This document shows positions 1 to 6,285 of a stretch of DNA of 14,414 bases, one piece after another; position 1 is the first letter of the stretch; each line of letters opens with the position of its first letter. The position numbers and the translations under genes are program-made. The notes below the pieces were generated by a model, which saw only the letters and a program-made list of their open reading frames with translations, did no database searches and was not told the origin of the DNA. This stretch comes from Aquimarina sp. (lineage in GTDB: Bacteria > Bacteroidota > Bacteroidia > Flavobacteriales > Flavobacteriaceae). The stretch lies in contig NZVW01000142.1 of NCBI GenBank assembly GCA_002697475.1, positions 1 to 14,414 of the forward strand, read 5' to 3'.

Positions 1-85
1 TTGGTTGTGTTTTTAACAAAAAGAGACTGAGGCTCATAGTTCGTATATGGATGATTGTGTTTTGCGGCTATGGCTTTGGTCTTTT

Positions 86-784
86 TTATAAAGTCCCCAG
101 TGCAATTTCTATCATCTGCGTAAAGGTTGTTTCGCGTTCTGCTGATGTGGTTTGCTCTTGCGTAACTAATGAATCTGAAATGGTTAAAATCGATAGGGCG
201 CTGACATTATATTTTGCGGCTACGGTATATAACCCTGCGGTTTCCATTTCTACACAAAGCACTCCGAACTCGGCCCATTTTTTATAGCTTAATGGGTCGT
301 CTTCATAAAATTCATCAGAAGACAATACATTACCGGCTTTAATAGGAATTCTCTTAGTTTCGGCAAATTTTACCGCTTTACGAAAGAGTTCAAAGTTCGC
401 CGTGGGTGAGTAGTCTGCATTGATAAACCGGCTATTATTGATTCCGGAGGTAGAGGACGCTGCCATAGCAATGACAATATCCCTGATATGTACATCAGGC
501 TGATACGATCCTGCAGATCCCACACGGATCAGGTTTTTGACACCGTATTCTTTAATGAGTTCATTACAATAAATTAAAGCAGAGGGGATGCCCATTCCTG
601 TACCTTGTACAGAAACACGATTACCCTTATAGGTGCCTGTATAACCCAGCATACCTCTCACTTCTGAATAGCATACCGGATCGTCAAAAAAAGTTTCTGC
701 AATCCATCGTGCCCTAAGCGGATCTCCGGGTAGTAATACAGTTTCGGCAATTTGCCCTTGCTTAGCAGCTATATGTATACTCAT
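86..784 (-). CDS. deoD: Purine-nucleoside phosphorylase, DeoD type
   Basis: Cytosolic enzyme that cleaves purine (deoxy)nucleosides with phosphate to free base and (deoxy)ribose-1-phosphate. The 232 residues align without gaps to E. coli DeoD numbering for every key residue I could check: His4 (given from the neighbouring subunit of the hexamer), Gly20 and Arg24 in LLPGDPLRA, Arg43, Arg87 and Ser90 in RVGSAGS (phosphate site), Glu179-Met180-Glu181 in VEMETAG (ribose and base), and the catalytic pair Asp204 and Arg217. It is therefore a full-length and probably active hexameric enzyme. It is the last gene of a three-gene operon, 2 bp after deoC, which handles the deoxyribose phosphate made downstream of its product. 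No convincing terminator is visible in the 85 bases left before the window edge. Confidence 0.96.
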   Translation of the reverse strand: MSIHIAAKQGQIAETVLLPGDPLRARWIAETFFDDPVCYSEVRGMLGYTGTYKGNRVSVQGTGMGIPSALIYCNELIKEYGVKNLIRVGSAGSYQPDVHIRDIVIAMAASSTSGINNSRFINADYSPTANFELFRKAVKFAETKRIPIKAGNVLSSDEFYEDDPLSYKKWAEFGVLCVEMETAGLYTVAAKYNVSALSILTISDSLVTQEQTTSAERETTFTQMIEIALGTL

Positions 785-786
785 GA

Positions 787-1425
787 TTAGGATAAAATTT
801 TGATTCCTGATGATGTACCGATTCTGCTGGCTCCTGCACGTACAAATTCTACAGCTGTTTCGCGATCTCTGATTCCGCCAGAGGCTTTAATTTTAATCAG
901 ATCCCCTGCTTCTTCCTTCATTAACTGTACATCGTCTAAGGTGGCACCTGCGGGACCAAATCCTGTTGAGGTTTTAATATAGTCTGCACCGGCATTAATG
1001 CTAAGCCTGCAGGCAATTCGCTTTTCCTCATCAGTAAGATAACAGTTTTCAAAAATGACTTTTAAGGGTCGATCTTCAACTACTTTTTTTATCTGCCGTA
1101 TTTCATCCTCAACAAAATCAAAATACCCTGAGCGCAGTAATCCTATGTTGAGTACCATATCAATCTCATCCGCACAGTCTTCAATACACTGTTTAGCTTC
1201 AAAAACTTTAACACTTGTTCTCTGAGCACCTAAAGGAAAACCAATCACGGAACAGACTTTAATATCTGTGTTTTTTAGCTCGCTATCTGCCAGTCCGGTA
1301 TAATAACTATTGACACAGACCGCATAGAAGTTGTATTCTTTAGCTTCTGCACACAACTTTTTTATATCACTTACCGTAGCATCTGCTTTAAGTAAAGTGT
1401 GGTCGATAAATTGGCTAAAATTCAT
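787..1425 (-). CDS. deoC: Deoxyribose-phosphate aldolase
   Basis: Class I aldolase that splits 2-deoxyribose-5-phosphate into glyceraldehyde-3-phosphate and acetaldehyde, feeding nucleoside sugar into glycolysis. Visible: the N-terminal IDHTLLK signature, Asp89 in DEIDMV, the Schiff-base lysine Lys151 in YIKTSTGFG, and the second active-site lysine Lys180 in KASGGIR. At 212 residues it is the normal length of the short bacterial DeoC type. It starts at ATG 2 bp after the thioredoxin stop and ends 2 bp before deoD, so the three genes are almost certainly co-transcribed. One small oddity: the strand usually reading ETxxL is ENCYL (Glu126 kept, Asn in place of Thr). A phosphopentomutase would be needed to link the two enzymes and is not in the window. 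Confidence 0.95.
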   Translation of the reverse strand: MNFSQFIDHTLLKADATVSDIKKLCAEAKEYNFYAVCVNSYYTGLADSELKNTDIKVCSVIGFPLGAQRTSVKVFEAKQCIEDCADEIDMVLNIGLLRSGYFDFVEDEIRQIKKVVEDRPLKVIFENCYLTDEEKRIACRLSINAGADYIKTSTGFGPAGATLDDVQLMKEEAGDLIKIKASGGIRDRETAVEFVRAGASRIGTSSGIKILS

Positions 1426-1427
1426 AC

Positions 1428-1727
1428 TTAATGATGGCTATTAATAACGTCCACGATTTGCTGCTTTTGCAACACGCCGGATTGGCGCCACAGTTGTTTG
1501 CCTTCCTTAAAAAGTACCATAGTGGGTACACCTCTTACCTGAAACTTACCTGCCAGTTCCTGGTTCTTGTCTACATCTACTTTGATGATCTTTACCTGAT
1601 TACCCAGATCATCTTTAACCTGTTTTAATATTGGGGCAAGCATCTTGCAGGGTCCGCACCAGTCTGCATAAAAATCAACAAGTACAGGTATATCTGATTT
1701 GATAATATTAGAAAAACTGTCTTTCAT
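1428..1727 (-). CDS. Thioredoxin
   Basis: A 99-residue stand-alone thioredoxin, cytosolic, with no signal peptide or membrane segment. The redox motif WCGPC lies at residues 23-27 with the usual preceding VDFYADW strand. The cis-proline loop is GVPTM (Pro68) and the buried Asp is Asp18. It is a little short at the N-terminus compared with E. coli TrxA (about 108 residues) but has the whole fold. It is the first gene of the operon with deoC and deoD, 2-bp spacing. Its role beyond general disulfide reduction cannot be told from sequence. A link with ribonucleotide reductase and deoxynucleotide turnover is possible because of the neighbours, but that is inference. Confidence 0.93.
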   Translation of the reverse strand: MKDSFSNIIKSDIPVLVDFYADWCGPCKMLAPILKQVKDDLGNQVKIIKVDVDKNQELAGKFQVRGVPTMVLFKEGKQLWRQSGVLQKQQIVDVINSHH

Positions 1728-1759
1728 CTTATAAAATAATTAAATGATAACACTATACT

Positions 1760-1790
1760 TAAAGTTACCGAACTCCACCAAATTTTCTAA
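1760..1790 (-). promoter_or_regulatory. Possible promoter of the thioredoxin-deoC-deoD operon
   Basis: Read on the minus strand, TAACTTTA (1767 down to 1760) matches the Bacteroidota -7 element TAnnTTTG in all but the last base, with a weak TTAG about 19 bp upstream in place of TTTG. A start near 1757 would leave a leader of about 30 nt. No FNR-type box sits 33 bp upstream of it, unlike the other promoters described here. Confidence 0.3.
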
Positions 1791-1828
1791 CATCTGATCT
1801 GAAAAATCCATTTTTTTAAGAATAATAT

Positions 1829-1845
1829 AACGCTTTGAAAGCGCT
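1829..1845 (-). terminator. Weak hairpin after the lipoprotein gene
   Basis: A 7-bp stem including one G-U pair (1829-1835 with 1839-1845) and a 3-nt loop lies directly after the stop codon of the lipoprotein gene. AT-rich sequence follows on the minus strand, but there is no clean U tract. It could stop transcription before the thioredoxin operon. The call is weak. Confidence 0.3.
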
Positions 1846-2718
1846 TTAACTTACTTCTGCAGTTTCAGAAAAGGCTATCATATTATCCATAATGTCCTTA
1901 ATAGGTATGGAAACATAGTAGGTACCTGTATACGATGGACAGATGACACAATCATCAAAGTAATACAGAATAGCATCATCTTTTATGACAAAATTATCTT
2001 TATACACTCCAAAATCACCTTTTGTGATTTCCCAGCAATTGTAGTACAGTTCTCCCTGGTTAATCTTTGTCGTAATAATTGAGTTGATTTTGTTAAAGAT
2101 GATATCCTGAGATCCGGGTTTAAAAATATCTTCAAACCCTAAAAACTGTTGTTTTTTAAGATCAAAATTAAGACAATCAAAGCTATAGGTACTGTGTTTC
2201 ATACCAGAATAGTAATTTTCTTTATAGATAAGGATACTAAGCAGATTGTTCTTAGACTGATATACTTTGTAATTCATGATTCTTTTATCCTTTTGTATAC
2301 TACCGTTGATACTGTCACAAAGCATTTCCCTGTCATCCAGAATTTCATTTTCAGTTTTTTCAATATTCAGGTATTTTTCCTGAAAGGCATCATTAAAAGC
2401 TTTAAACTCAGGGTTGGTATCCTCATTTAGATATGGATACTTATAATCCAAAACAAAAAGGTCTGCTTCTTTAGTAAATCTTTTGTCAACAATAACTTCT
2501 TGTAGTGCTACTTTATCGTCTTTAATGGTAATAAGATGCTCTCTTTTAATGGATTTGGTTTTTTCCTGATCGTACTCTAATTTTTCTTCAGAAAAATATT
2601 GGTCTGTAGACACAATAGTGTCTTTTTCCTCAGCATTTTCTTCATCCTGTACCTGCTTTTTTTTATCTGAACAAGATAGAATAAGAAGGGCTGTGATTAT
2701 AAAAAGTAGATGTTTCAT
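1846..2718 (-). CDS. Lipoprotein with DUF3298-like C-terminal domain (RsiV-like fold)
   Basis: A 290-residue exported lipoprotein of unknown function. Residues 1-15 form a short hydrophobic signal peptide ending in ILSC, with Cys16 the likely lipidated residue. A charged linker rich in Asp, Glu and Lys follows to about residue 40. From about residue 65 the sequence resembles the DUF4163/DUF3298 pair seen in RsiV-like proteins: a strand-rich region with YKYPYL, then a C-terminal segment with FEDIFKPGS and a final YYFDDCVICPSYTGTYYVSIP stretch of which the aromatic and GT..V.IP pattern is the most family-like part. Two cysteines near the end (DDCVIC) may form a disulfide. It is a single-gene unit with its own FNR-box promoter. 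Localisation to the outer membrane is inferred from phylum habit. The DUF3298 call comes from pattern recognition and should be confirmed by a profile search. Confidence 0.7.
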   Translation of the reverse strand: MKHLLFIITALLILSCSDKKKQVQDEENAEEKDTIVSTDQYFSEEKLEYDQEKTKSIKREHLITIKDDKVALQEVIVDKRFTKEADLFVLDYKYPYLNEDTNPEFKAFNDAFQEKYLNIEKTENEILDDREMLCDSINGSIQKDKRIMNYKVYQSKNNLLSILIYKENYYSGMKHSTYSFDCLNFDLKKQQFLGFEDIFKPGSQDIIFNKINSIITTKINQGELYYNCWEITKGDFGVYKDNFVIKDDAILYYFDDCVICPSYTGTYYVSIPIKDIMDNMIAFSETAEVS

Positions 2719-2746
2719 GATGGTTTGCTATTATAATAATTAGTAA

Positions 2747-2790
2747 TAAAGGTACAACAACTCAGACTTCTATTCTATGACAGTTGTCAT
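2747..2790 (-). promoter_or_regulatory. FNR-box promoter of the lipoprotein gene
   Basis: Perfect inverted repeat ATGACAGTTGTCAT at 2777-2790, which has FNR-type 5-4-5 geometry with half-site ATGAC. On the minus strand the -7-like element TACCTTTA spans 2754-2747. The centre-to-centre distance is 33 bp (2783.5 to 2750.5), so the box would be centred near -41 of a start near 2744, about 26 nt upstream of the ATG. It is the best conserved of the five boxes in the window. Confidence 0.65.
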
Positions 2791-2802
2791 GTTTATAACA
2801 AA

Positions 2803-2830
2803 GAAGAGGACGATTGATCTCGTCCTCTTC
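2803..2830 (-). terminator. Intrinsic terminator of the small membrane protein gene
   Basis: Perfect 11-bp stem (2803-2813 with 2820-2830) around a 6-nt loop. On the minus strand it is followed by TTTGTTATAAAC, a moderate U tract. It starts 25 bp after the stop of the 2856-3140 gene and ends just before the FNR box of the next gene, so the two are separate transcripts. Confidence 0.75.
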
Positions 2831-2855
2831 AGTGATTAAAATTACATCGAACTAT

Positions 2856-3140
2856 TTAAAAGATACCGTTTCCTATAATGATAAGCAGATTAACAGTTAA
2901 ACTGGTTATCAATAAGTCAAATACCAGTTTTGGTTTTTGAACAGTAAGGATCGCTGCATTGTGTGCACTGCACACCACAACACTAAGAAAGACCATAAAC
3001 ATTTGCGATAGATTATGACCACCCATCAATGTTGTCATAATAGCGATTGATCCTAAACATGTTGAAACAATAATCGCTAAAGCTGAGTATCCAATATAAT
3101 TTTCAATAAAATCAGTGCTTAATTTTGTATATAGAGTCAT
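2856..3140 (-). CDS. Small membrane protein of unknown function
   Basis: I do not recognise this 94-residue protein. It has about three hydrophobic segments: residues 17-38 (SALAIIVSTCLGSIAIMTTL), 46-66 (around MFMVFLSVVVCSAHNAAIL) and 72-92 (VFDLLITSLTVNLLIIIG). The loops are short and a few Lys lie before the third segment. There are two cysteines, one each in the first and second segments, and two histidines, one before the second segment (GGHN) and one at its end (AHN). No signal peptidase site is evident. It is transcribed alone, between its own FNR-box promoter and a strong terminator, which makes it likely to be a real, regulated gene. Its neighbours point to a role under low oxygen or stress, which is inference only. 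Confidence 0.75.
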   Translation of the reverse strand: MTLYTKLSTDFIENYIGYSALAIIVSTCLGSIAIMTTLMGGHNLSQMFMVFLSVVVCSAHNAAILTVQKPKLVFDLLITSLTVNLLIIIGNGIF

Positions 3141-3164
3141 AGTTTTGTTTTTTTGATTATGATG

Positions 3165-3208
3165 TAAAACTATACACTCCTAACTTCTTAAAATATGAGA
3201 ATTGTCAT
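3165..3208 (-). promoter_or_regulatory. FNR-box promoter of the small membrane protein gene
   Basis: Box ATGAGAATTGTCAT at 3195-3208 (minus strand ATGACAATTCTCAT), nine of ten half-site bases matching ATGAC-N4-GTCAT. The minus-strand -7-like element TAGTTTTA spans 3172-3165. Centres are at 3201.5 and 3168.5, 33 bp apart, the same as at the other sites. The expected start near 3161 leaves a leader of about 22 nt. A second short inverted repeat (3207-3222) abuts the distal side of the box. Confidence 0.6.
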
Positions 3209-3226
3209 ACTTAAGTAAGTATTATC

Positions 3227-3517
3227 TTATTCATACAACCGAAGTCTGTTTTTTAGAGAAGTTACTTCGTTATGCATTTCCTCCACCTGTTGCAATAATC
3301 TTATAATTACCTCTATACCTTCCAGGTTGATATCCATATCATGATGTAGCCGCATAATCTTTTCTAACCTGGGTAACTGATCCTGATGTACAAAATAATC
3401 ATCATTTTCATCTATTAATTCAATGAGTCCATAATCCTTTAGCGTATTTATAAAGGTGATTTCAACCTGATGATGAGTACAAAACTGTGTGATGGATATT
3501 AAATATTCTTTTGTCAT
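3227..3517 (-). CDS. cbpM: Chaperone modulator CbpM family protein
   Basis: A 96-residue cytosolic protein of the CbpM / MerR-like HTH family. Residues 5-50 hold the family pattern ISITQFCTHHQVEITFINTLKDYGLIEL, shortened here to its key points: ITQFC, a helix with FI.TL, and the turn YGLIE. The C-terminal half (about 55-95) is a helix with LEGIEVIIRLLQQ and a coiled-coil-like end. In E. coli CbpM binds the J-domain of CbpA and inhibits it. Here it follows the cbpA-like gene with a 4-bp gap, the same partnership. It lacks the effector domain of true MerR regulators, so a DNA-binding role is less likely. Confidence 0.82.
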   Translation of the reverse strand: MTKEYLISITQFCTHHQVEITFINTLKDYGLIELIDENDDYFVHQDQLPRLEKIMRLHHDMDINLEGIEVIIRLLQQVEEMHNEVTSLKNRLRLYE

Positions 3518-3521
3518 AGGT

Positions 3522-4412
3522 TTAGAGTTTAGCCAGTTTAGTAAATAACTCTTTTTGTTCAGTGGTCAGAGATTCCGGAATTTTGACTTTATAAGTCACG
3601 TAGAGATCTCCATGTTGTCCTTCCTTTTTGTATACCGGAAAACCTTTTCCTTTAAGCTTTACTTTAGCATCGTTTTGAGTTCCCGGTTTTACATTAAGTT
3701 TCACCTTGCCACTTATGGTTTCTAAAGTGATTTCACCACCTAAGACTGCGGTATACAGGTCAATTTCCTTATCCAGATACAAGTCTGCTTTATCTCTTTT
3801 AAATCTCGTGGAATTATTGATAACAAAGGTGAGATACAAGTCACCATTAGGACCTCCTCCCATACCAGGGCCTCCGTGTCCTTTGATTTTTATCGTTTGA
3901 CCATTTTCTACACCTGCAGGGATGGTTATTCGTATGTTTTTATCGTTAACGGTTAAGGTACGCTTATGTGCCGTGTACACATCCATAAGATCGAGATGCA
4001 GTTCAGCATTATAATCCTCACCTCTAAACTTTACCTGACGACTGCGGTAGCTTCTGCCTCCGCCTCCAAACATATTTTCAAAGAAATCAGAGAAATCCCC
4101 CTCATTAAAATTACCTTGAAATTGAGAGCCTTGCTGACTACTGCGTTGCTGGCGTTGCGATTGTCTGGCTTTTTCGAATTCCTCAGCGTGCTTCCAATCC
4201 TTGCCGTATTGATCATATTTTTTACGATTTTCCGGGTTGCCCAGAACCTCATTAGCTTCATTAATCTCTTTAAACTTTTTTTCGGCTTCCGCATCATTAG
4301 GATTTAGGTCAGGATGGTATTTACGAGCCAACTTACGATAGGCTTTTTTGATATCAGCTTCTGTGGCATTTTTTGTTAAACCTAAAACTTTATAATAATC
4401 AATAAATTCCAT
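3522..4412 (-). CDS. cbpA: DnaJ-type co-chaperone, CbpA-like
   Basis: Class II (B) Hsp40 of 296 residues. The J-domain spans residues 4-70 (DYYKVLGL start) with the DnaK-stimulating HPD motif at 33-35. A Gln/Ser/Arg-rich stretch and a Gly/Phe-rich region (FEKARQSQRQQ, then GNFNEGDFSDFFENMFGGGG) follow to about 120. Two beta-barrel substrate-binding domains come next, with the KGHGGPG and KGKGFP landmarks. There is no zinc-finger (no CxxCxGxG repeats), which separates it from DnaJ proper and fits CbpA. It probably delivers unfolded clients to DnaK under stress or in stationary phase. It is the middle gene of a minus-strand operon: the TerB-like gene lies 27 bp upstream and cbpM 4 bp downstream. 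Confidence 0.92.
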   Translation of the reverse strand: MEFIDYYKVLGLTKNATEADIKKAYRKLARKYHPDLNPNDAEAEKKFKEINEANEVLGNPENRKKYDQYGKDWKHAEEFEKARQSQRQQRSSQQGSQFQGNFNEGDFSDFFENMFGGGGRSYRSRQVKFRGEDYNAELHLDLMDVYTAHKRTLTVNDKNIRITIPAGVENGQTIKIKGHGGPGMGGGPNGDLYLTFVINNSTRFKRDKADLYLDKEIDLYTAVLGGEITLETISGKVKLNVKPGTQNDAKVKLKGKGFPVYKKEGQHGDLYVTYKVKIPESLTTEQKELFTKLAKL

Positions 4413-4439
4413 AAATAGCGTAACAAAGTTTAGAACCGG

Positions 4440-4847
4440 TTATTCCTGAAAAAGTAAATGAAGATTAGCAAGCATTGCCAGTTCGGATTTATTTTTACCA
4501 CAAAATGAGCTGGCAATGGCATCAGCGGTTTTTCTGATTTTTGTTTTCAGCTGCGGACTGAATAAAGTCTTATGTTCCTGATAGTAATTTTTAAAGTCAT
4601 TGTATGCCGCACTTGCAGTTGTAATCTCTTCATCAAGCCACTCAAAGACGGTTTCTATCTGGAAAGCAGTGTCAGAACCAAATTGGTCAACTTCGTCCTT
4701 TAACGGAACCCATTCTTTTGCGACAAATTCTTTTAAAGAATTAATCTCAGCAGGGCGCACAACTTTATCAGCTGCTGAAATAGCATAAAATAATTTTCCC
4801 AGACTTTGATATAATTCTACCGGGATACTTTTTGGTATGGAATCCAT
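4440..4847 (-). CDS. TerB-like helical protein
   Basis: Small all-helical cytosolic protein of 135 residues, probably of the tellurite-resistance TerB-like superfamily. The pattern LGKLFYAISAADKVVRPAEI resembles the TerB metal-site helix pair, in which an acidic residue after the first helix and a Glu at the start of the second are conserved. Here these are Asp27 and the Glu of RPAEI. Later helices carry FEWLDEE and SELAMLANLH. I chose the ATG at 4847 (MDSIPK). The frame is open nine codons further, but that start would be TTG, and the ATG follows an A-rich stretch typical of this phylum. It is the first gene of the operon with cbpA and cbpM. The family call is moderate and the function unknown. 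Confidence 0.6.
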   Translation of the reverse strand: MDSIPKSIPVELYQSLGKLFYAISAADKVVRPAEINSLKEFVAKEWVPLKDEVDQFGSDTAFQIETVFEWLDEEITTASAAYNDFKNYYQEHKTLFSPQLKTKIRKTADAIASSFCGKNKSELAMLANLHLLFQE

Positions 4848-4932
4848 ATATTTTAATTTTAGTTTATGCACCAATAAAAGTACAGGATGAGTAATATACT
4901 AACTACTATATTTTGGTGCTCTTAATTTTCAG

Positions 4933-4976
4933 TTAAAGTATGGTAGTAAATAGAAAGGAACAATGATTATTGTCAT
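4933..4976 (-). promoter_or_regulatory. FNR-box promoter of the terB-like/cbpA/cbpM operon
   Basis: Box ATGATTATTGTCAT at 4963-4976 (minus strand ATGACAATAATCAT), nine of ten half-site bases. The minus-strand -7-like element TACTTTAA spans 4940-4933, a weaker match to TAnnTTTG than at the other sites. Centres at 4969.5 and 4936.5 are again exactly 33 bp apart. The site lies in the divergent gap to the histidine kinase gene, so it could also affect that promoter. Confidence 0.5.
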
Positions 4977-5051
4977 AAATAAAAACTTTTAGTAGCCCTT
5001 GGTTTTTGTAGGTTTTTAAAAAAGAGCGATCTTAGTTTTTTAATTCTTTCT

Positions 5052-6272
5052 ATGTTCAAATCTGAAGAAAATACATTTACACTATTATCAGAGGCTATAT
5101 CTGAAGGAGTGGTTATCGTAGATGAAGACCAATGTATCGTGGCGGCTAATGCTTCCGCTTCAGAAATGTTTGAATATGACAAAAGTGAGTTGATAGGACA
5201 AAACCTCAATATTTTAATTCCCAGAGAATATAAAGGAGCGCATAAGGCACACGTGGATGAGTTTGTAGAAAAGGGAGAGAAGAGGCAAATGGCTCATGGA
5301 AGGAATTTATTTGGTGTAAAAAAAGGCGGAGCAGTTTTTCCTGTTGAAGCAGGTTTAAATCCTTTTGTGGTTAGGAGTAAGAGATATGTTATGGCTTTGG
5401 TATCTGATATCACATTAAGAAAACAACACGAAGAGCGTATTCAAAACCTAAATCAGGAACTGGAGCAGAAAGTACGGGAGCGTACAGAAAAGTTAAACAA
5501 CACTATACTTGATTTACAGGAAGAAGTTTTATTACGTAAAGAAGCTGAAGCTAAAGCAAGAGAGTCTTTGCAGAAGGAGAGGGAGTTGAATGAACTAAAA
5601 ACCAAGTTTTTATCATTAGTTTCTCATGAGTTCAAAACACCACTAAGCGGGATATTAACCTCTGCAACATTGATCGGAAAGTATACAAAGGCAGAGCAGC
5701 AGGAAAAGAGAGAAAAACATTTGGTTACTATAAAGAATAAGGTAAAATATCTCAATAATATACTTAATGACTTTTTATCCGTCGAGCGACTTGAAACAGG
5801 TAAGGTAACCTATAAATTTAGCACCTTTCCGTTAAGTAAAGTGGTTAATGAAGTAGTATATGATGCCAATATGTTATTAAAGGACGGTCAACGAATTAAT
5901 TATCCGGATGGAATAGATGATTGTATTATTGAATTTGATGAAAAGATATTGGAGCTCATTTTATCGAACCTTATTAATAATGCAGTAAAATACTCGGGAG
6001 AGAATACAGTGATAGACCTGTCTGCAAATATAGAAGATCAAATTTTGTATTTTAAAGTAGCAGACCAGGGTAGAGGTATACCGGAAGAGGAACAGAAGTT
6101 CATTTTTAACCGGTACTTCAGGGCAGAAAATGCATTGCTTGATCAAGGTACCGGAATAGGATTGAATATCGTAAAAAGCCACCTGGAAAACTTAGGAGGT
6201 CACATAACCTTTTCCAGTGAGCAGGATAAAGGTTCAGTATTTACAGTTGCATTACCATTAACTCAAAATTAA
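5052..6272 (+). CDS. Soluble PAS-domain sensor histidine kinase (FixL-like layout)
   Basis: A 406-residue kinase with no membrane segment, so it senses an internal signal. The PAS domain is at residues 8-122 (EGVVIVDEDQ, MFEYDKSELIGQN, then DIT at its end). A coiled coil at about 125-182 leads to the dimerisation and phosphoacceptor helix, with His192 in SHEFKTPL. The ATPase domain follows: N box around NLINNAVKYS (306-315), G1 DQGRG (338-342), F box FNRYF and G2 GTGIGL (366-371). In the PAS, His64 and Arg84 are 20 residues apart, as are the heme ligand His200 and Arg220 of Bradyrhizobium FixL, so oxygen sensing through heme is possible. But the FixL distal Ile215 and Ile218 correspond to Gln79 and His82, and many non-heme PAS domains also have a His there. 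It lies 13 bp before the response regulator, its evident partner. Confidence 0.93.
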   Translation: MFKSEENTFTLLSEAISEGVVIVDEDQCIVAANASASEMFEYDKSELIGQNLNILIPREYKGAHKAHVDEFVEKGEKRQMAHGRNLFGVKKGGAVFPVEAGLNPFVVRSKRYVMALVSDITLRKQHEERIQNLNQELEQKVRERTEKLNNTILDLQEEVLLRKEAEAKARESLQKERELNELKTKFLSLVSHEFKTPLSGILTSATLIGKYTKAEQQEKREKHLVTIKNKVKYLNNILNDFLSVERLETGKVTYKFSTFPLSKVVNEVVYDANMLLKDGQRINYPDGIDDCIIEFDEKILELILSNLINNAVKYSGENTVIDLSANIEDQILYFKVADQGRGIPEEEQKFIFNRYFRAENALLDQGTGIGLNIVKSHLENLGGHITFSSEQDKGSVFTVALPLTQN

Positions 6273-6285
6273 AATTGCCAAGGTC

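Noticed and set aside
3966..4307. A 113-codon open frame on the plus strand opposite cbpA
   Set aside because: Antisense to the clear J-domain and Gly/Phe region of cbpA, with a low-complexity, hydrophobic product. It is a by-product of the codon use of the real gene.
3522..4412. Annotation as DnaJ itself
   Set aside because: No CxxCxGxG zinc-finger repeats, and the neighbour is cbpM. The class II CbpA type fits better.
4848..4874. Upstream TTG or GTG start for the TerB-like protein
   Set aside because: The added residues are not family-like, and the ATG at 4847 is a normal start after an A-rich stretch.
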